A DNA stretch of 64,000 bases, from assembly GCF_003261175.1 (NCBI RefSeq), contig NZ_QLNP01000095.1, positions 1-64,000 on the forward strand, in the 5' to 3' direction. Source of the DNA: Arthrobacter globiformis (GTDB lineage Bacteria > Actinomycetota > Actinomycetes > Actinomycetales > Micrococcaceae). Shown here piece by piece: positions 8,303-16,937 of this stretch; positions within the stretch are counted from its first letter, which is position 1; every line of letters begins with the position of its first letter. The notes under the pieces are model-generated. The model was not told where the DNA came from and ran no database searches. It saw only the letters and a list, made by a program, of their open reading frames with translations. The position numbers and the translations under genes are program-made.

Positions 8303-9139
8303 ATGGCTGAACGGGCAGCACTGGCCGGAGAACCGTCGGAGCGGCTTCAGGCTGTGAAGCCGCTCGCCTGGATCATGGCTGGCCTGTGTGCAGTGCTGTT
8401 CTTTGGGCTGGTGGACCTGTCCACGCTCTTCGATTTGGCTGATCCCAGCTATCAGTGGGACGTCCCCTTGGAGGCCAGCTGGGGAAGCTTGTTCACATTC
8501 GTACTGGCTGGCGCCTACGTTTGGATTGCCGTGGTGCCCAGCCAGTCATGGCCTGCCGTAGTACAGCTTGGGATCGCCGGGACAGGGCTGGTTGCCAGCA
8601 GCCTGGCGGGCCTTGATGTTCGCCCGCTCGTGCTTGGCCTCCCCATTGTCGGCTCGGCCGCCTTGTTCGCCTGGCTGTGCCGGGAGCTTTCCGGACCCTT
8701 GCCACGCCGCATCTCGGTGCATTGGCCGCTGCTTGTCCTCGGGGCTGGTGGCGCACCCCTGTGGCTGATGTATGCGCTTTACGCCCTCGAGAAATCCCGG
8801 ACCCCGCACGAAGGTCCCGATTGGGAAGGCCAGACCATGGGCATTGACCACTGGCCCGTGCAGGGCGCGGCTGGCCTCACACTGGCCGCCTGCTCGTTGG
8901 TGATGGCTGTGTGGCCGCCCGCTCGGCCATTGATGCGGCTCAGTGTCAGCCTCTCAGCCACTTTCATAGGCGTGGCCATGCTGGCGTACCCATCGAGGGA
9001 TGGAGCGATGCCCGGCACCGGCTGGGGAATCGCTTTCGCCATTTGGGGAACGCTTCTCGCATTGCCCGCTGCAGGCCTGGCAGCACAAGCCGCAAGCGCA
9101 AGCCGCAAGCGCACGTACCGCCGTACCGGAGCGCGGTGA
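8303..9139 (+). CDS. Polytopic membrane protein of unknown function
   Basis: The 278-residue protein has about seven hydrophobic segments, beginning near residue 18 (LAWIMAGLCAVLFFGLVDL) and ending with AIWGTLLALPAAGLAAQAA before a basic tail. I recognise no family. A GTG six bases upstream in frame (8297) is an equally possible start. It has no close same-strand partner; its stop is four bases from that of the convergent serB gene. Confidence 0.7.
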   Translation: MAERAALAGEPSERLQAVKPLAWIMAGLCAVLFFGLVDLSTLFDLADPSYQWDVPLEASWGSLFTFVLAGAYVWIAVVPSQSWPAVVQLGIAGTGLVASSLAGLDVRPLVLGLPIVGSAALFAWLCRELSGPLPRRISVHWPLLVLGAGGAPLWLMYALYALEKSRTPHEGPDWEGQTMGIDHWPVQGAAGLTLAACSLVMAVWPPARPLMRLSVSLSATFIGVAMLAYPSRDGAMPGTGWGIAFAIWGTLLALPAAGLAAQAASASRKRTYRRTGAR

Positions 9140-9143
9140 ACGC

Positions 9144-10049
9144 CTAGACGCCGGCGATATGCCGCACCGCGTCGAGGTAGGGCATGTTGATGGCGGCGTC
9201 GGCCACGGCGCGGACGGCTGGCTTGGCGTTGAAGGCCACCCCGATGCCCGCGGCGCCGAGCATGTCCAGGTCGTTGGCCCCGTCACCCACCGCGATGGTG
9301 TGCTCCAGCGCGATGCCCTCGGCGGCTGCCCATTCGCGGAGGTATTTTTCCTTGGCGGCGCGATCGATGACGGCCCCGAGGACCTTGCCGGTCAGGGCGC
9401 CGTCCACGATCTCCAGCTCGTTGGCAATCCAGTAGTCCATGCCGAGGTCCTCCGCGATGGGGCGCAGGATCTGGTTGAAACCACCGGACACCACCGCCAC
9501 GGCATGGCCTGCGGCCTTGAACGCGGCCACCAGCTCCGCGGCTCCCTCGCTCAGCTTCACTTCCGCTCGGACGGAGTCGACGACGGCGGCGGGCAGCCCT
9601 GCGAGGACGGCCACCCGGGCGTGCAGGCTTTGCGCGAAGTCGAGTTCTCCGCGCATGGCGGCTTCGGTGACGGCGGCGACTTCGTCGCGCTTTCCGGCGT
9701 AGGCGGCAAGGAGTTCGATGACCTCCTGCTGGATGAGGGTGGAGTCGACGTCCATGATGAGGAGCTTGCGCTCCGCCTTCCGCAGTTCAGCGGGGACGAT
9801 GGCGGTGTCCACTCCGGTTCGCTCCGCGTTCTCCTTCGCGGCCGCAATCACGTGCCGCAGGCCGGCGATGTCGGCGGCGGAGCTCGACGGCACGGAAAAG
9901 TCCAGGGTGCAGACCTCGAAGCGTCCGTCCCCTGCGCTGGAGGCATCCTCGAAGGTGGCGCCGGAGTCCGCCAGCAGGGACCGCAGGTTTTCCGGTTCCG
10001 AGGGGGACAGTTTCAGGCCGTAGCTGACCGCAGTCACGTTCGAAGTCAT
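9144..10049 (-). CDS. serB: Phosphoserine phosphatase SerB
   Basis: The 301-residue HAD-superfamily enzyme dephosphorylates O-phosphoserine, the last step of serine synthesis. Motif I is MDVDSTLIQ (nucleophile Asp100, acid/base Asp102). Motif II is VVSGGFNQI, and motif III/IV is VGDGANDLDMLGAAG. About 85 residues precede the HAD core and correspond to the ACT-like N-terminal domain of bacterial SerB. The frame is open much further upstream, but the ATG at 10049 gives the expected family length. It converges with the membrane-protein gene and is divergent from the PAP2 gene. Confidence 0.93.
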   Translation of the reverse strand: MTSNVTAVSYGLKLSPSEPENLRSLLADSGATFEDASSAGDGRFEVCTLDFSVPSSSAADIAGLRHVIAAAKENAERTGVDTAIVPAELRKAERKLLIMDVDSTLIQQEVIELLAAYAGKRDEVAAVTEAAMRGELDFAQSLHARVAVLAGLPAAVVDSVRAEVKLSEGAAELVAAFKAAGHAVAVVSGGFNQILRPIAEDLGMDYWIANELEIVDGALTGKVLGAVIDRAAKEKYLREWAAAEGIALEHTIAVGDGANDLDMLGAAGIGVAFNAKPAVRAVADAAINMPYLDAVRHIAGV

Positions 10050-10191
10050 GGCTGCAATCTTATCCAGCGCGGCGCCGCCGCCCGAATCCGTTGCGCGGCA
10101 GCTGTGCACGCATCCGTGGACCGCAACCGCATCCAGCGGGCTCCCAGCCAACGTCCGGCCAGCCCGGAGGCACGTCCGGCAGAATGGCCCG

Positions 10192-10965
10192 ATGATCCTT
10201 GCCTTGACTGCCCGCCTGCGCCCGGCGCCTCCGCTGAGGGCGTCGCAGCAGGTACTTTTCTGCTGGGCCGGGGCTCTCCTGGTGGCCGGTGACGCTGTTT
10301 TTTGGCTCATGTTCGCTGCGATCCAGTCGGATTCGGGGCTGGCAGTCATGGACGGTCCGGTGCACAGCATGTTGGTGGACTCCCGGAATCCCGCCGCCAC
10401 CGCGTTTTTGGCCGGCCTGACGATCGTGACAGCGCCGGAAGTCCTGACCGTGATCGGCGCCGTGTTCGCCCTGGCGTGGGCTGTCCGGAAGCGCGAACTG
10501 TGGCGCCCGGCGGTGCTTATGGGCGCCATGGTGCTGGCCGTGGTGGTGACCACCCTCATCAAGCAACTTGTCAGCCGGTCCCGCCCGCCGTCGTCGGACT
10601 TCCTGCTCGGCCCTGACGACGCGCTCTCGTTCCCCTCGGGTCACACAGTGGGAATCGGGGTGTTCACGGTGGTGCTCGCCTACCTCGTCTTGTCACGGTC
10701 GGGAACGCGTACGACGGCGATGCTTGGGTTCGCTGCGACCTTTGCCGTTACAGCGCTGGTTGGCTTGAGCAGGCTGTATCTGGGCTATCACTGGCTCACC
10801 GACGTCGTGGCGTCGCTAGGGGTAGCGCTGGCTGTTGCAGCGGTGGCCATGTTCACAGACGCCGCCCGGCACGGTTCCGCGAAAGGCCGCTCCGGAGCGC
10901 TCAACAGCCGCGCCCCCAACAGCTTGCCGGCTGCTGATCCCTCAGCTCCGGACGCGCAGCCGTAA
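10192..10965 (+). CDS. PAP2-family phosphatase (membrane)
   Basis: The 257-residue integral membrane protein contains the three acid-phosphatase signatures. These are K-x6-RP (Lys124 to Pro132), PSGH (148-151) and SR-x5-H (Ser193 to His200) followed by D204. They are set between hydrophobic helices. Such enzymes hydrolyse lipid phosphates such as undecaprenyl or phosphatidate phosphates on the outer face. The frame extends upstream over the serB start, so I took the ATG at 10192. Its last 24 bases overlap the end of the convergent MFS gene. Confidence 0.88.
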   Translation: MILALTARLRPAPPLRASQQVLFCWAGALLVAGDAVFWLMFAAIQSDSGLAVMDGPVHSMLVDSRNPAATAFLAGLTIVTAPEVLTVIGAVFALAWAVRKRELWRPAVLMGAMVLAVVVTTLIKQLVSRSRPPSSDFLLGPDDALSFPSGHTVGIGVFTVVLAYLVLSRSGTRTTAMLGFAATFAVTALVGLSRLYLGYHWLTDVVASLGVALAVAAVAMFTDAARHGSAKGRSGALNSRAPNSLPAADPSAPDAQP

Positions 10966-12249
10966 CAGTGCCGCGGCCGCGGCCGCGACAACCGCCGCCG
11001 CCAAGGCGCTGACCCCGGAGTAGCCGGTCAGGCCCATGATGGGTCCCGCCGCCGCGCTTCCCACCGCGCCGGCCAGGGACATGGTGGCGTCCGAGAACCC
11101 TTGGACGGGAATGCGCTCCGCAGGGGTCAGGGAGGCAACAAGCAGGGTAGAGCCGGCAACGGTGGTAGCCGACCAGCCCAAGCCGAGCAGGATCAGCCCG
11201 ACGGTGACCGAGCCCATGCTCTGGGACGCCAGTCCGGTCAATGCCGCAGCCGCGAGCAAAGTAAGCAGGCCGGCCAGTGCGGTGGTGCGCGGTCCGAGCC
11301 GGTCGGTGAGGGCACCCATCAGCGGTGACAGGGCGTACATGCCCGCGATGTGCAGTGAGATGGTGAGACCGATCAGCGCGATGGTGTCGGGGTTCCCGGC
11401 GGCTTGTCCTGCGTGATGCTGCATGTGCAGCGGCGTCATGGACATGACGGCGACCATCACCGCGTGGGCCGCAATGACCGCTGTGACCGCTCCGCGGGCG
11501 GCGGGGTGTTCCCCGATGATCCGCCAGCCTTCCCGCCAGGCACCCGAGCGCTGTGCGACGGGAAGGAGGTCTTCCCCGTCGAGGCCGCGCCGGGTCAGAA
11601 GCGGGTCCGGATGCAGGGTCAGCGTCACGATGGCAGCGCCCACCACCATCCCCAGCGCCGAGATCAGGAACGGGCCGGCAGCAGGCGGGATGTCCAGCCA
11701 GCCTGCCAGGACGGCCCCGGGAGCCACCATGTTGGGACCTGCGACGGCCCCGATGGTGATGGCCCACACCACCAGGGACAGGTCCCGTCCCCGGTGGGCC
11801 GGTTCGGCCAGGTCGGTGGCAGCGAAGCGGGCCTGCAGGTTCACCGCGGAAGCCAGCCCCACAAGGAAGGCCCCGCCAAGCAGGAGCACAAACAGTTCCG
11901 TGGTGACGGCGGCGACCATCAGGAACGTACCGGCGATCGCAGCGGCCAGGCCGGTGGTGAGGGCCAGCCGGCGTCCCCGCTGCAGGGCCAGGCGGGAGAG
12001 CGGAATCGCCGTGACCGCGGTGCCCAGAGTGAGCGCGGTGTTGACCGACCCGGCCCACGCTTCGGAGCCTGACAGGTCAACGGCAAGGATGGAGCCCAGG
12101 GCCAGGGTTGAGCCGTTGCCAAGGCCGGAGAAGATCTGTGCGACCGACAAGGTCCGCACGATGCGGCGCTGGGTTGAACGGGTTGTTTCGGCGGTGCTGG
12201 TCAAGTCGGATGGTCCCCTCGGACAGATGCTTGTCGTGGAAAACTCCAC
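10942..12249 (-). CDS. MFS transporter (drug-efflux-like)
   Basis: The roughly 435-residue protein has twelve predicted membrane helices in two halves, with a charged loop near residues 220-240. There is a GxLxDRLGPR motif between helices 8 and 9 (MGALTDRLGPR). The substrate is not evident. The start is GTG at 12249 or TTG at 12204, where GAGGGG lies ten bases upstream. The gene is divergent from a CGNR zinc-finger gene, with a small palindrome between them, so the CGNR protein may control it. Confidence 0.85.
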   Translation of the reverse strand: MEFSTTSICPRGPSDLTSTAETTRSTQRRIVRTLSVAQIFSGLGNGSTLALGSILAVDLSGSEAWAGSVNTALTLGTAVTAIPLSRLALQRGRRLALTTGLAAAIAGTFLMVAAVTTELFVLLLGGAFLVGLASAVNLQARFAATDLAEPAHRGRDLSLVVWAITIGAVAGPNMVAPGAVLAGWLDIPPAAGPFLISALGMVVGAAIVTLTLHPDPLLTRRGLDGEDLLPVAQRSGAWREGWRIIGEHPAARGAVTAVIAAHAVMVAVMSMTPLHMQHHAGQAAGNPDTIALIGLTISLHIAGMYALSPLMGALTDRLGPRTTALAGLLTLLAAAALTGLASQSMGSVTVGLILLGLGWSATTVAGSTLLVASLTPAERIPVQGFSDATMSLAGAVGSAAAGPIMGLTGYSGVSALAAAVVAAAAAALLRLRVRS

Positions 12250-12262
12250 AGGATAACTGTGG
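12246..12262. promoter_or_regulatory. Palindrome CCACAG-5-CTGTGG between divergent MFS and CGNR genes
   Basis: Six-bp perfect arms around GATAA lie in the short gap between the two divergent starts, overlapping the GTG start of the MFS gene. This is the usual place for a shared operator. No binding protein can be assigned from sequence alone. Confidence 0.4.
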
Positions 12263-12274
12263 TGTCATGGGTTT

Positions 12275-12829
12275 ATGCAGTTCAACCATGACAATATGCA
12301 CGGGGTGCGGCTGGCTGAGTCCCTCGTCAACATGCTCGCCGACGGCCCGTGGGACAGCAACGCTCTGCAGGATCTCCTGACCGGCCACCTGTTCCGCTCG
12401 CCCCGGATCACCCCCAAGTACCAGGACGAACTTCGGGAGTGGGCCGTCCGGCTGCAGACGGTTTTCGCCGCCGAGGACCAGGAGGCCCGCTGCTCGGCAG
12501 TCAACGCCCTGCTGGCCGGGGGCGTGCGGCGCGTGTTTCTGACCACGCACGACGGCATGCTCCCGCACCTGCATTTTGCGGACGCCAGCGAAACCCTGGT
12601 CGAAAGAGTGCGAGCGGTGACCGCCGGCGGACTGGCCATCTTCATGACCGAGGCGGCCGGTGAACGGCTTGGCGTCTGCGCCCTGCGGGACTGCGGCCGC
12701 GTCTTTGCCGACACCAGCCGTGGCGGCAACCGTGCGTACTGCTCAGCCCGGTGCGGCAACGCCGATGCCGTGCAGCGCTATCGCGGCCGATTGCGGGCCG
12801 GTTATCAGTCGCAAGGTGTTTTGTCCTAG
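12275..12829 (+). CDS. CGNR zinc-finger (ABATE-domain) protein, likely regulator
   Basis: The 184-residue protein has an ABATE-type N-terminal domain and a C-terminal zinc finger with Cys135, Cys140, Cys156 and Cys160 (VCALRDCGRVF and YCSARCGN). The family-naming tetrapeptide is CGNA here rather than CGNR. Members are predicted stress-linked transcription regulators. It is divergent from an MFS transporter and ends 11 bases before the ATG of the ABC ATPase gene; that gene's alternative GTG start overlaps its stop. Confidence 0.85.
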   Translation: MQFNHDNMHGVRLAESLVNMLADGPWDSNALQDLLTGHLFRSPRITPKYQDELREWAVRLQTVFAAEDQEARCSAVNALLAGGVRRVFLTTHDGMLPHLHFADASETLVERVRAVTAGGLAIFMTEAAGERLGVCALRDCGRVFADTSRGGNRAYCSARCGNADAVQRYRGRLRAGYQSQGVLS

Positions 12830-12840
12830 TGTCTACTTCT

Positions 12841-13626
<786 letters not shown>

Positions 13627-13644
13627 CGGCGCGGGCGGCACAGC

Positions 13645-14430
13645 GTGGAGTTTTTCAGCGGCATCCTTGTGTTCTTCGCCGGCCTCTGGGCCGGCACCAT
13701 CAACAGCGTTGTCGGGTCCGGAACCCTTGTCACCTTCCCGGTCCTGATCGCCCTGGGCATAGCACCGGTGACGGCCTCCATGAGCAACGCCATGGGCCTC
13801 GTCGCCGGAGGGGCGGCGGGCGCGTGGGGTTACCGCCGCGAGCTCAAGGGCCGCGGCCGTCAGCTCCTGCGGCTGCTCCCGGCTTCCCTGCTGGGCGGCA
13901 TCACCGGAGCCTGGCTCCTGCTTCATTTACCGGAGAAAGTCTTCCACTACGCGGCGCCGGTTCTCATTGTCCTGGCCCTGCTGATGGTGGTGTTCCAGCC
14001 CAGGCTTCAACGGTGGGTGCGGAACCGTGAGGAAAACCCCGAGCACGCCCTCCGCGACAAACACCACGGCATTTTGCTGGTGGTTCTTGTATTCCTCGCC
14101 GGAGTGTACGGCGGCTACTTCGTCGCGGCACAGGGAATCCTACTGGTGGGCATCCTCGGCGTGTTCATGACAGGCACCATCCAGAACGCCAACGCCATGA
14201 AAAACGTCCTGGTGCTGGGCGTGAACCTGATCGCGGCCGCCTCCTATCTGCTGTTTGCCTTCGACCGGATCAACTGGGCAGTGGTGGCCATCATCGCCGT
14301 CAGCTCCCTGATCGGCGGCCTCCTTGGCGCCAAGGTGGGCCGCCGGCTGTCGCCGCCTGTACTGCGCGGCGTCATCTTTGCCCTCGGCCTGGTGGCGCTC
14401 GGCTTCCTCGTTGCGAACCTGCTCAAATAA
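13645..14430 (+). CDS. TauE/SafE family sulfite/organosulfonate exporter-like membrane protein
   Basis: The 261-residue protein has eight hydrophobic segments in two halves. The first half carries the conserved TINSVVGSGTLVTFPVL and the second the related VYGGYFVAAQGILLV, the duplicated pattern typical of TauE/SafE (DUF81). The ligand is unknown; relatives export sulfite, sulfoacetate or other small anions. The GTG start lies 18 bases after the ABC ATPase gene, so the two are likely co-transcribed. Confidence 0.88.
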   Translation: MEFFSGILVFFAGLWAGTINSVVGSGTLVTFPVLIALGIAPVTASMSNAMGLVAGGAAGAWGYRRELKGRGRQLLRLLPASLLGGITGAWLLLHLPEKVFHYAAPVLIVLALLMVVFQPRLQRWVRNREENPEHALRDKHHGILLVVLVFLAGVYGGYFVAAQGILLVGILGVFMTGTIQNANAMKNVLVLGVNLIAAASYLLFAFDRINWAVVAIIAVSSLIGGLLGAKVGRRLSPPVLRGVIFALGLVALGFLVANLLK

Positions 14431-14467
14431 TTAATGGAATGCAAGTGATTCTCGAAATGACCGCCCG

Positions 14468-15277
14468 GTGACTTTCCACTATCTCGAGTCGGCCGCGGAT
14501 CCCCGCGTTGCCGACTACACCCAGCTGACGGATGTCCACCTGCGGAAACTCCGCGAACCCGCCGAGGGCATGTACATCGCCGAATCCTCCCGTGTCCTGC
14601 GGCGCGCCCTCTCCGCGGGGCACCGGCCGCGGTCCTTCTTCCTCGCGGAGAAATGGCTTCCGGACCTCGCGGACATCTTCGAGCAGTACCCCGATGTTCC
14701 GGCCTATATCGGCAGCGCCGCCCTTCTGGAGGAAATTACCGGGTTCCACCTGCACCGCGGAGCCATGGCGGCCATGCACCGTCCGGCGCCGGTCCCGCTG
14801 GCGGAACTGTTGGCCGGCGCCCGGCGCGTGGCGGTGCTTGAGGACATCGTGGACCACACCAACGTGGGGGCCATCTTCCGGTCGGCGGCGGCGCTGGACG
14901 TCGACGCCGTCCTGGTCTCGCCCCGCTGCGGCGACCCGCTGTACCGCCGCAGCGTCCGCGTCAGCATGGGCACCGTCTTCCAGGTGCCCTGGGCCAGGCT
15001 GGACAGCTGGCCGCAGGACCTGACGCTCCTCAAGGAACAGGGCTTCACGGTGGCGGCGATGGAGCTCACCGACGACGCCGTCGACCTGGACGAGCTGGCT
15101 GCCAGAAACCCGGACCGGCTCGCCCTGGTGCTGGGTACGGAAGGTGCCGGCATGAGCGCGGACACGCTCGCCGCCGTCGACCTCGCCGTCAAGATCCCGA
15201 TGCGCGCTGGCGTTGACTCACTCAACGTTGCGGCGGCGTCCGCCGTCGCATTCTGGGAGCTGCGGCCGCGGGCCTAA
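14468..15277 (+). CDS. SpoU/TrmH-family RNA 2'-O-methyltransferase
   Basis: The 269-residue protein has an N-terminal L30e-like substrate-binding domain and a C-terminal SPOUT knot. The three knot motifs are visible: DHTNVGAIFRSAAALDVDAVL, LALVLGTEGAGMS and IPMRAGVDSLNVAAASAVAFWE. It should methylate a ribose in rRNA or tRNA with S-adenosylmethionine; the target base cannot be told. The GTG start lies 37 bases after the TauE/SafE gene. Confidence 0.9.
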   Translation: MTFHYLESAADPRVADYTQLTDVHLRKLREPAEGMYIAESSRVLRRALSAGHRPRSFFLAEKWLPDLADIFEQYPDVPAYIGSAALLEEITGFHLHRGAMAAMHRPAPVPLAELLAGARRVAVLEDIVDHTNVGAIFRSAAALDVDAVLVSPRCGDPLYRRSVRVSMGTVFQVPWARLDSWPQDLTLLKEQGFTVAAMELTDDAVDLDELAARNPDRLALVLGTEGAGMSADTLAAVDLAVKIPMRAGVDSLNVAAASAVAFWELRPRA

Positions 15278-15442
15278 ACTCGCCGGAACGGCGGTTCGTG
15301 AGCACCTTCGGCATCGGCTATGATTGATAGCTGGTTCCCCTGTGTTTTTCGTTGGCCTTGTGGCTGACCGGATCGCGGCGGAAGCCATCCCATTCATACC
15401 TGGCAGCTGGCAAAATCCAGTTGCGTGAACAAAGGCCCCATT

Positions 15443-15700
15443 ATGAAGTCGAACACTCACCCGAAGTACGAAGCTGTTGTTTTCAACGACCTGGCCTCCG
15501 GCACGAAGTTCCTGACCCGCTCCACCGTGTCTTCCTCGAAGACCATCGAGTGGGAAGACGGCAACACCTACCCGGTCATCGACGTCGAAATCTCCTCCGA
15601 GTCCCACCCGTTCTACACGGGCAAGCAGCGCATCATGGACTCCGCTGGCCGCGTCGAGCGCTTCAACGCTCGCTTCAAGGGCTTCGGCGGCAAGAAGTAA
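15443..15700 (+). CDS. rpmE2: 50S ribosomal protein L31, type B
   Basis: The 85-residue protein matches type B L31: it begins [10 protein letters not shown], contains [10 protein letters not shown] and ends in a basic FKGFGGKK tail. It lacks the CxxC zinc ligands of the type A form. Such C-minus paralogs often replace the zinc form when zinc is scarce under Zur control, though I see no clear Zur box upstream. The ATG at 15443 was chosen over an in-frame GTG at 15425 because of the conserved N-terminus. A strong terminator follows. Confidence 0.95.
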   Translation: MKSNTHPKYEAVVFNDLASGTKFLTRSTVSSSKTIEWEDGNTYPVIDVEISSESHPFYTGKQRIMDSAGRVERFNARFKGFGGKK

Positions 15701-15725
15701 TTCACTTCTCCCCAAGGTTCTTTGG

Positions 15726-15756
15726 AAAGCCCGCACCGGCAACGGTGCGGGCTTTT
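15726..15756 (+). terminator. Rho-independent terminator of rpmE2
   Basis: A perfect 13-bp stem (AAAGCCCGCACCG with its complement) closes a GCAA tetraloop and runs into a T run, 25 bases after the rpmE2 stop. Confidence 0.93.
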
Positions 15757-15782
15757 CGCGTTTGTGGGGCAGGATGGAAGGC

Positions 15783-16877
15783 ATGAGTGCCATGCCAAGA
15801 CCTGCAGCGGGAGAGTCGGCCCCCGGGCTGCACGGTGAGTACAAGGTCCCAGGCGGCAAGCTCGTAGTAGTGGACCTCGACGTCGTGGACGGCGCCTTGG
15901 CGGATGTCTCCTTGAGCGGCGACTTCTTCCTCGAACCGGATGAGGCCCTGCTGGCTATCAACGCCGCCGTGGGGGGACTGCCGGAAAGTTCGACGGCGGC
16001 TGACATCGCTTCCGCCGTGGAGGCCTCCCTCCCGGAGGACGCCGTGCTGTTCGGGTTCTCCGCCGACGCTGTCGCCATCGCCGTTCGCAGGGCGTTGGCC
16101 AAGGCTACCGCGTGGACGGACCACCACTGGAACATCATCGCGCCCAGCGTGCTGCCCACGCACCTGAACGTGGCGCTGGACGAGGTGCTGACCGAGGAGG
16201 TTGGCGCCGGGCGCCGCAACCCCACCATACGTTTCTGGGACTGGGAGGAACCGTCGGTGGTGATCGGCAGCTTCCAGTCCTACCGCAATGAGGTGCATCC
16301 CGACGGCGTGGCCCGGCACGGCATCACGGTGGTCCGCCGCATCAGCGGCGGGGGAGCGATGTTCATGGAGGCGGGCAACTGCATCACCTACTCGCTCTAC
16401 CTGCCGCAGACGCTCGTGGACGGTATCAGCTTCGCCGACTCCTACGCGTTCCTCGACGGCTGGGTCATGGCCGCGCTGAAAAAGCTCGGCATTGACGCCT
16501 TCTACGTTCCGCTCAACGACATAGCCACCGGCCAGGGCAAGATCGGCGGGGCGGCGCAGAAGCGGCTCGCCAACGGCGGCATGCTCCACCACGTGACCAT
16601 GAGTTACGACATTGACGCCGACAAGATGGTGGACGTGCTCCGGATCGGCAAGGAAAAGCTCTCGGACAAGGGAACCACCAGCGCCAAGAAACGCGTGGAC
16701 CCGCTGCGCCGCCAGACCGGCCTGGCCCGGGCGGAGATCGTGGCGGCCATGATGGAGGTGTTCGCCGAGCGCTACGGGGCCACGCCGTCGGAGATCACGG
16801 AGCAGGAGCTGGAAACCGCCCGTGGGCGTGTCGCGTCAAAGTTTGGCACGGACGCCTGGCTGCACCGGGTCCCCTGA
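15783..16877 (+). CDS. Lipoate-protein ligase family protein with N-terminal accessory domain
   Basis: The 364-residue protein carries at its N-terminus (about residues 17-105) a domain resembling the LplA C-terminal/LplB accessory domain, with KVPGGKLVVVDL and SGDFFLEP. The biotin/lipoate ligase core follows from about residue 115. It has RRISGGGA (185-192) for lipoyl-AMP binding and the catalytic Lys253 in GKIGGAAQKR. In E. coli LplA the order is the reverse. It should attach lipoate or octanoate to E2/GcvH proteins. The ATG at 15783 has GGAAGG upstream. Confidence 0.85.
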   Translation: MSAMPRPAAGESAPGLHGEYKVPGGKLVVVDLDVVDGALADVSLSGDFFLEPDEALLAINAAVGGLPESSTAADIASAVEASLPEDAVLFGFSADAVAIAVRRALAKATAWTDHHWNIIAPSVLPTHLNVALDEVLTEEVGAGRRNPTIRFWDWEEPSVVIGSFQSYRNEVHPDGVARHGITVVRRISGGGAMFMEAGNCITYSLYLPQTLVDGISFADSYAFLDGWVMAALKKLGIDAFYVPLNDIATGQGKIGGAAQKRLANGGMLHHVTMSYDIDADKMVDVLRIGKEKLSDKGTTSAKKRVDPLRRQTGLARAEIVAAMMEVFAERYGATPSEITEQELETARGRVASKFGTDAWLHRVP

Positions 16878-16937
16878 CAAGCCTAGACACGCCCACCCGC
16901 TGCTCCGTAAGTGCCCTTTCAGGGGTTATTAGGGCAT

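Noticed and set aside
9000-10292. 430-codon plus-strand open frame
   Set aside because: It is antisense to serB. The sequence is rich in Gly/Asp/Val and resembles no family, whereas serB has all HAD motifs.
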